Shown here one piece after another: positions 13,683 through 17,570 of a stretch of DNA of 17,570 nt. The position numbers were made by a program, and so were the translations under genes. This stretch comes from Bryobacteraceae bacterium (lineage in GTDB: Bacteria; Acidobacteriota; Terriglobia; Bryobacterales; Bryobacteraceae): assembly GCA_025350445.1 (NCBI GenBank), contig JANXXV010000702.1, forward strand, positions 1 through 17,570, written 5' to 3'. Within the stretch, counting starts at the first letter, position 1, and the number at the start of each line of letters is the position of its first letter. Below the pieces are notes generated by a model. That model searched no databases and was not told where the DNA came from. It saw only the letters and a list, made by a program, of their open reading frames with translations.

Positions 13683-15346
13683 GGCTTACTGTTCTTAGCT
13701 TGCTCTTCAGCGCTTTACCGCTGTTCGCGCAAACGGTGTCATTCCAAGCTCCGCCGGATGTCATTCACGAGCGGAACGTCAATTTCCTGCCCGCGCGGGC
13801 GCAGGGCCCGGCGTTGGCCATGGACGTGATCCGTCCCCGCGCCGCCGGAAGCTATCCGGGCGTAGTGCTGATACACGGCGGCGGTTTCAGCGGCGGGGAT
13901 CGCACCAGTCTGCTGCCGATGGCGGTAAAGCTGGCGCAGGCAGGTTACGTAGCTGCCACCGTGAGCTATCGCTTCACTCCGCGCTTCCAATTTCCCGCAC
14001 AGGTGCACGACGTTAAGGCGGCGGTGCGTTTCCTGCGCGCCAATGCCGAACGGTTCTCTCTGCAAGCGGACAAGATGTGCGCTGTGGGCCAGTCCGCGGG
14101 CGGAACGCTGGCGCTCTTCCTGGGAGTGACTCGAGGAGTTCCCCGGTTCGAAGGTTGGAGCGATTACAACGAGGCATCGAGCAAGGTTGACTGTGTGGTG
14201 AATCTTTACGGCCGGACTGACTTGATCACCGCGTACGCCGGCAGCCGCAACGCCGCGGAGAAGCTGCCTTCCCTGGTGGGTGGCCAGCTTCCCTACGCGC
14301 GAAATGAACATCTGCGGGCGAGTCCGCTGTTGTGGGTTACGCCTGACGCTGCTCCGGTGCTGTCTATCCACGGAACCCTGGACTTGAATGTGCCTTACCA
14401 GCAATCCGTCGCCCTGCAGGAAAAATTACGCGCCGCCGGCGTGGAGGCGGAACTGGAAACCATCGAAGGGGCCGGGCATGGCTTTCACGGAGCGGATGCC
14501 GAAAGGGCAGACCGGGCTTTGATCCGTTTTCTCGACAAACAACTGAAGCCCGCGCCAGATCGATGGACCGTACTTCTAAGCGATCACGGCCCGGGGGCCA
14601 AGCTGGTGGCAATGGGCTGGCCTTCGGGCAAGATCTTGTGGCAGGTGACCAATGATCGCGGTCTCGATGTGCAGGCGCTGCCGAATGGGCACGTCATCTT
14701 CACGAACGATGCCAAGAGCAAGGTGGTGGAGATTGACGGGCGCCAGCAGGAGGTTTGGACAGCAGGACCCGCGGAGGGGTTGCGCAAACCATATAGCGTA
14801 CAGAGGCTGGAGAACGGCAATACGTTGGTGGGCGATGCGGACGGCGCGCGCATTCTTGAACTTTCCCCTGAACATAAGCTGGTTTGGAAATGGGAGAAGC
14901 CCGAAATGGCTGGGGCCTGGCCGCGGATGGCGCGGCGGACGGATGCCGGCACAACCCTGATCACCTACCAGCAGGCAGGCGAGATTTGGGAAGTCAGTCA
15001 GGCCGGCGAAACGGTATGGAAGCACAAGACCGCGGCCGGCCGGTTTCCATACCAGGCAATCCGGCTTGCAAATGGCAATACCTTGATCGCCATGGTAGAT
15101 CCGGGAGAAGTGGTGGAAGTGAACCATGCCGGTACAATTGTGCGGTCCATCGGCGGAGCGGACAGCCCGCTTCGGCTCAGTTGGATTGCGGGCGTGGCGC
15201 TTCTTCCTAACGGCGGATTAATGCTCGCCGATTTTACTTCGCGGCGGGTTGTAGAAGTGGATGCCTCCGGACGCCCGGTGCACGAAATGGCTGATCTTCC
15301 ATGGAACGTCGCCAGCATCGCGGTGGCTCCCAGCGCACCGCGATGA
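13679..15346 (+). CDS. Secreted esterase fused to a PQQ-like beta-propeller
   Basis: This 555-residue exported two-domain protein has a signal peptide at residues 1-17 (ending LFAQ). Residues about 28-290 form an alpha/beta hydrolase of the BD-FAE/acetylesterase type: oxyanion loop HGGG (66-69), nucleophile Ser139 (GQSAGG), Asp235 (GTLDLNVP) and His267 (GHGFHG). Residues about 297-550 hold five beta-strand repeats at 43-46-residue spacing: LPNGHVIFTND (334-344), LENGNTLVGD, TDAGTTLITY, LANGNTLIAM and LPNGGLMLAD (from 509). Recurrent W-bearing strands (ILWQV, EVWTAG, LVWKWE, ETVWKHK) point to a PQQ/NHL-like propeller. The ester substrate is unknown; a plant-polymer or uronate ester fits the neighbours. 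It is ATGA-overlapped with the genes on both sides. A frameshift-free fusion makes two genes unlikely. Confidence 0.88.
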   Translation: MRLTVLSLLFSALPLFAQTVSFQAPPDVIHERNVNFLPARAQGPALAMDVIRPRAAGSYPGVVLIHGGGFSGGDRTSLLPMAVKLAQAGYVAATVSYRFTPRFQFPAQVHDVKAAVRFLRANAERFSLQADKMCAVGQSAGGTLALFLGVTRGVPRFEGWSDYNEASSKVDCVVNLYGRTDLITAYAGSRNAAEKLPSLVGGQLPYARNEHLRASPLLWVTPDAAPVLSIHGTLDLNVPYQQSVALQEKLRAAGVEAELETIEGAGHGFHGADAERADRALIRFLDKQLKPAPDRWTVLLSDHGPGAKLVAMGWPSGKILWQVTNDRGLDVQALPNGHVIFTNDAKSKVVEIDGRQQEVWTAGPAEGLRKPYSVQRLENGNTLVGDADGARILELSPEHKLVWKWEKPEMAGAWPRMARRTDAGTTLITYQQAGEIWEVSQAGETVWKHKTAAGRFPYQAIRLANGNTLIAMVDPGEVVEVNHAGTIVRSIGGADSPLRLSWIAGVALLPNGGLMLADFTSRRVVEVDASGRPVHEMADLPWNVASIAVAPSAPR

Positions 15347-16584
15347 TCTCCACTGCGCCCGTAGCGGCGGCGGATATTATTCCATCGCGCACGCGCTGGC
15401 TGATGATCTCGCTGGTGTTTGCCGCCACCGTTATCAACTACCTGGATCGCCAGACGCTTTCCGTGCTTGCGCCGGTGCTGCGCGAAGAGTTCGGCATGAG
15501 CAACGTGACGTATTCCCGTATTGTCTCGTCATTCATGCTCGCCTACACGATCATGAATGGCGTTTCCGGCCCGCTCATTGATCGCCTGGGGACGCGGGTG
15601 GGATACGCTCTGTGCGTTTTGTGGTGGTCGGCGGCGGCCATGGCTCACGCTTTTTCGACCAGCGCGTGGACGTTCGGAGTTTGCCGGTTCCTCCTGGGAA
15701 TGGGCGAAGCAGGGAACTGGCCGGCTGGAATTCGAGTGGTCACCGAGTGGTTTCCAGTAAAAGAGCGGGCTCTCGCTTCCGGCATCTTCAACAGCGGTTC
15801 GTCCATCGGAGCGCTCATCGCCACGCCAATGGTAGTGTTCCTCTCGCTCAAATTTGGTTGGCGCACGTCGTTTGTCGTGGTGGGGTTAAGCGGGTTTATC
15901 TGGCTGCTGGTTTGGTGGCCGGCCTACCGGCTGCCGCAAAAAGTTCCGGGAGCCAATCCACCGGCGCCGCGCATTCCTGTAGGTCCATTATTGAGGACGC
16001 GGTTTGTACGGAGCTTCACTATCGCAAAGCTATTTTTCGATCCGGTGTGGTACTTCTATATTTTCTGGTTCCCCGAGTACCTGAAAAGCGCGCGGCACTT
16101 CGACATGGTCTCGATCGGAAGGTACGGCTGGATTCCCTTCCTGGCGGCGGACCTCGGCAACCTCTTGGGCGGATGGCTCTGTGGAAAGCTGATACAGGCT
16201 GGCCTGAGCGTGAATATCGCCCGCAAAAGTGCCGTGACCGTCTTTGCGTTGAGTATGGCTGCGGCGATTCCCGCAGTGTTTGTCCAGAGCGCATGGCACT
16301 CCATCGCGCTGGTTTCGGTGGCGATGGCTGGGTACACGGCGTGCAATGCAATTCTTCTTTCATTCCCGGCCGATGTCTTTCCGGCGAGTTCGGTGGGATC
16401 CATCTGGGGCCTGGCGAGCATGGGGTCCGGATTGGGCGGGATGATCTTTGCCCTGATCACAGGGTGGGTGGTAGACAACTACTCCTATCAGCCTGCGTTC
16501 ATTGGATTCGGCCTGCTACCCTTAATCACGACGGCGATCCTCTGGTTTGCTCTGGGGCCGCTTGAGCCGCTCGTCGACGGTTGA
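15343..16584 (+). CDS. MFS sugar-acid transporter, ExuT/GudP-like
   Basis: This inner-membrane major facilitator of the anion:cation symporter group takes up hexuronates, glucarate or similar acids. It has 414 residues from the ATG at 15343. Family signatures are NYLDRQTLS at the end of helix 1 (32-40), GMGEAGNWPAG (119-129), and WFPVKERALASGIFNSGSSIGA (136-157), after which the pattern of about 12 helices continues to the C-terminus. The frame opens 14 codons earlier at 15301, but 15343 forms an ATGA overlap with the stop of the esterase gene, as at the other junctions, and is preferred. A D-galactonate or phthalate-type carrier is possible. The gene closes the operon; its stop codon lies inside the -35 box of the next promoter. 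Confidence 0.93.
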   Translation: MISTAPVAAADIIPSRTRWLMISLVFAATVINYLDRQTLSVLAPVLREEFGMSNVTYSRIVSSFMLAYTIMNGVSGPLIDRLGTRVGYALCVLWWSAAAMAHAFSTSAWTFGVCRFLLGMGEAGNWPAGIRVVTEWFPVKERALASGIFNSGSSIGALIATPMVVFLSLKFGWRTSFVVVGLSGFIWLLVWWPAYRLPQKVPGANPPAPRIPVGPLLRTRFVRSFTIAKLFFDPVWYFYIFWFPEYLKSARHFDMVSIGRYGWIPFLAADLGNLLGGWLCGKLIQAGLSVNIARKSAVTVFALSMAAAIPAVFVQSAWHSIALVSVAMAGYTACNAILLSFPADVFPASSVGSIWGLASMGSGLGGMIFALITGWVVDNYSYQPAFIGFGLLPLITTAILWFALGPLEPLVDG

Positions 16585-16609
16585 CTCTACCTGGGGTGTC
16601 CATTAAACT
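16581..16609 (+). promoter_or_regulatory. Sigma70-like promoter of the terminal haem-protein gene
   Basis: TTGACT (16581-16586, 5/6), a 17-bp spacer and TAAACT (16604-16609, 4/6) predict transcription from about 16616, leaving a leader of about 20 nt to the ATG at 16636. The -35 overlaps the TGA of the transporter gene. It implies the last gene is not just read through from the operon. Confidence 0.5.
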
Positions 16610-16622
16610 AGCGGGTAACTGA

Positions 16623-16633
16623 TGGTCAGACCA
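16623..16633. promoter_or_regulatory. Candidate GntR/FadR-type operator
   Basis: TGGTCAGACCA is a perfect 5-bp palindrome around one base. It matches the GTnnnAC core of GntR-family operators and the TGGTCnGACCA form known for FadR. It lies about 8-18 nt after the predicted transcription start and 2 nt before the ATG, a position where a repressor, or the hairpin itself, would block expression. GntR-family regulators commonly control sugar-acid genes, but no regulator gene is in the window. Confidence 0.4.
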
Positions 16634-16635
16634 CT

Positions 16636-17570
16636 ATGCTCCGTTTAGCATGGCTTTCCTGCTTTCTCGCGGTAGCGGCGCCAATCGGGGCGGCAGAGTG
16701 GTCCCAACTCCGCATCGTACCCGGCAATATCGTTCTTTCGAAAGCTGGAGACTCGCAGCGGTTCCTGGTGCTCGCGAAAACCGGGGACGGCCGGGAAGAA
16801 GACGTGACCAGCCAGTGCAGTATCTCTGCCTCCGTTCCTGAGATCGTGGCAGTGAATGCCTCCGCGGGCGTCATTACCGGACTACGGCCCGGAAGCAGTG
16901 AAATCAAGGTTCAATTGGCATCGCTGCAAGGTGCCACTCAAGTGAAGGTAGGCGAAGGGACCTCCGAAGTTTTGGTCCGCTTTTCGCCCGACGTCATTTC
17001 CGTATTCACCACCAAAGGTTGTAATAGCTCAGGCTGCCACGGCTCTCCAGCCGGCCAGAACGGGTTCAAGCTGTCTTTATTCGGGTACGATGTAGCCGCG
17101 GATCATGAGATGGTTGTGCGGAAGCACGACGGCCGCAGGGTGGATTTAGTTGATCCGGAGAAGAGTCTAATCCTGCGCAAGCCACTCTTCGATATCCCGC
17201 ACGGCGGCGGCCGCTTGATGACAAAGGAGTCCGAGGAATACCGGACTCTTCTGAAGTGGCTGCGGGAAGGCGCCAAGCTGGAATCGAACAGCCCGCGGAT
17301 GACTCGATTGGAAATATATCCGGCCGAGCAGGTGCTTACGGGCAACGGCGCCAGGATGCGGTTTGTCGTTATAGGGCGTCTATCGGACGGCACCACGCGC
17401 GACATGACTCACGAAGTGCGCTACTCAAGCAGCGCGGATAGAGTGGCGGCCATCGCGCCGGATGGAGTCGCTACCGCTATGGGAAGCGGTTTAACCACTG
17501 TGCTTGCCCGCGGCATGGGGAATGTAGCGGCATCGCAGATTGGCGTCATTCAGCAGAAGGCCGGCGCGGA
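16636..17570 (+). CDS. Secreted Ig-like/haem-binding protein of the PSCyt/DUF1549 type (partial, runs off the window edge)
   Basis: 311 residues are visible, open to the window end. A signal peptide (about 1-20, ending IGAAEW) is followed by a bacterial Ig-like (Big2) domain at about 25-106 (DVTSQCSISASVPEIVAVN, then GVITGLRPGSSEIKVQ). Next is a cytochrome-like module with KGCNSSGCHG (haem motif CX4CH: C129, C134, H135) and GFKLSLFGYD, then SLILRKP, PHGGG and a WLREGAK stretch. A second Ig-like domain at about 223-305 begins LEIYPAEQVL. This order is typical of the large secreted proteins of Planctomycetes and Acidobacteria that continue into DUF1549 and DUF1553, expected beyond the window. 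CX4CH instead of CXXCH is usual in that family. Function is unproven; polysaccharide turnover or extracellular redox is suggested. Start: ATG after the operator-like palindrome, with no clear Shine-Dalgarno. Confidence 0.85.
   Translation, partial: MLRLAWLSCFLAVAAPIGAAEWSQLRIVPGNIVLSKAGDSQRFLVLAKTGDGREEDVTSQCSISASVPEIVAVNASAGVITGLRPGSSEIKVQLASLQGATQVKVGEGTSEVLVRFSPDVISVFTTKGCNSSGCHGSPAGQNGFKLSLFGYDVAADHEMVVRKHDGRRVDLVDPEKSLILRKPLFDIPHGGGRLMTKESEEYRTLLKWLREGAKLESNSPRMTRLEIYPAEQVLTGNGARMRFVVIGRLSDGTTRDMTHEVRYSSSADRVAAIAPDGVATAMGSGLTTVLARGMGNVAASQIGVIQQKAGA

Noticed and set aside
15612..16565. 317-codon plus-strand open frame inside the transporter gene
   Set aside because: Out-of-frame shadow of the MFS gene; rich in Arg/Gly with no membrane segments.

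Overview
The window reads as bacterial chromosome from a Gram-negative, moderately GC-rich organism. BamD shows an outer membrane. Secreted DUF1080 and PSCyt/DUF1549-type proteins, a secreted carboxylesterase and many receiver-domain proteins together suggest Acidobacteriota, most like the Solibacter/Bryobacter branch. This placement is an inference from gene content; no rRNA or other marker in the window settles it.

Left half, housekeeping (1-9021). A leftward pair purS-glmS is divergent from a rightward YycJ/WalJ-type metallo-beta-lactamase-fold protein and purB. A small two-helix membrane protein and a single-domain response regulator follow. A long leftward cluster then runs from 8886 down to 3911: rsmB, rpe, bamD with a long Ala/Pro/Lys tail, a receiver protein with a C-terminal extension, yajQ, and a COG2945 alpha/beta hydrolase. 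Spacings are 3-38 nt, so it is probably one operon. tRNA-Gln(TTG) is transcribed divergently from rsmB.

Boundary (9022-9442). The 421 bp after the tRNA hold no convincing gene. They contain an inverted 17/19 copy of the tRNA-Gln 3' end (9110-9128), which may be a scar of integration or rearrangement. Gene content changes here from core to accessory.

Right half, accessory catabolism (9443-17570). A secreted metal-dependent amidohydrolase is broken by two single-base frameshifts, though all its metal ligands remain. After a promoter region comes a secreted DUF1080 (3-keto-disaccharide hydrolase-like) protein. Next is a four-gene operon in which every junction is a 4-bp ATGA overlap: a D-2-hydroxyacid dehydrogenase, an HpcH/HpaI class II aldolase, a secreted esterase fused to a beta-propeller, and an ExuT/GudP-like MFS sugar-acid transporter. 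I infer a unit for extracellular de-esterification, uptake, aldol cleavage and redox handling of a sugar acid. The window ends inside a secreted Ig-like/CX4CH-haem protein of the PSCyt/DUF1549 type. That gene has its own good promoter, with a FadR/GntR-like palindrome between the predicted transcription start and the ATG.

The best candidates for something undescribed are the ATGA-coupled sugar-acid operon with its esterase-propeller fusion, and the promoter/operator of the terminal haem protein.
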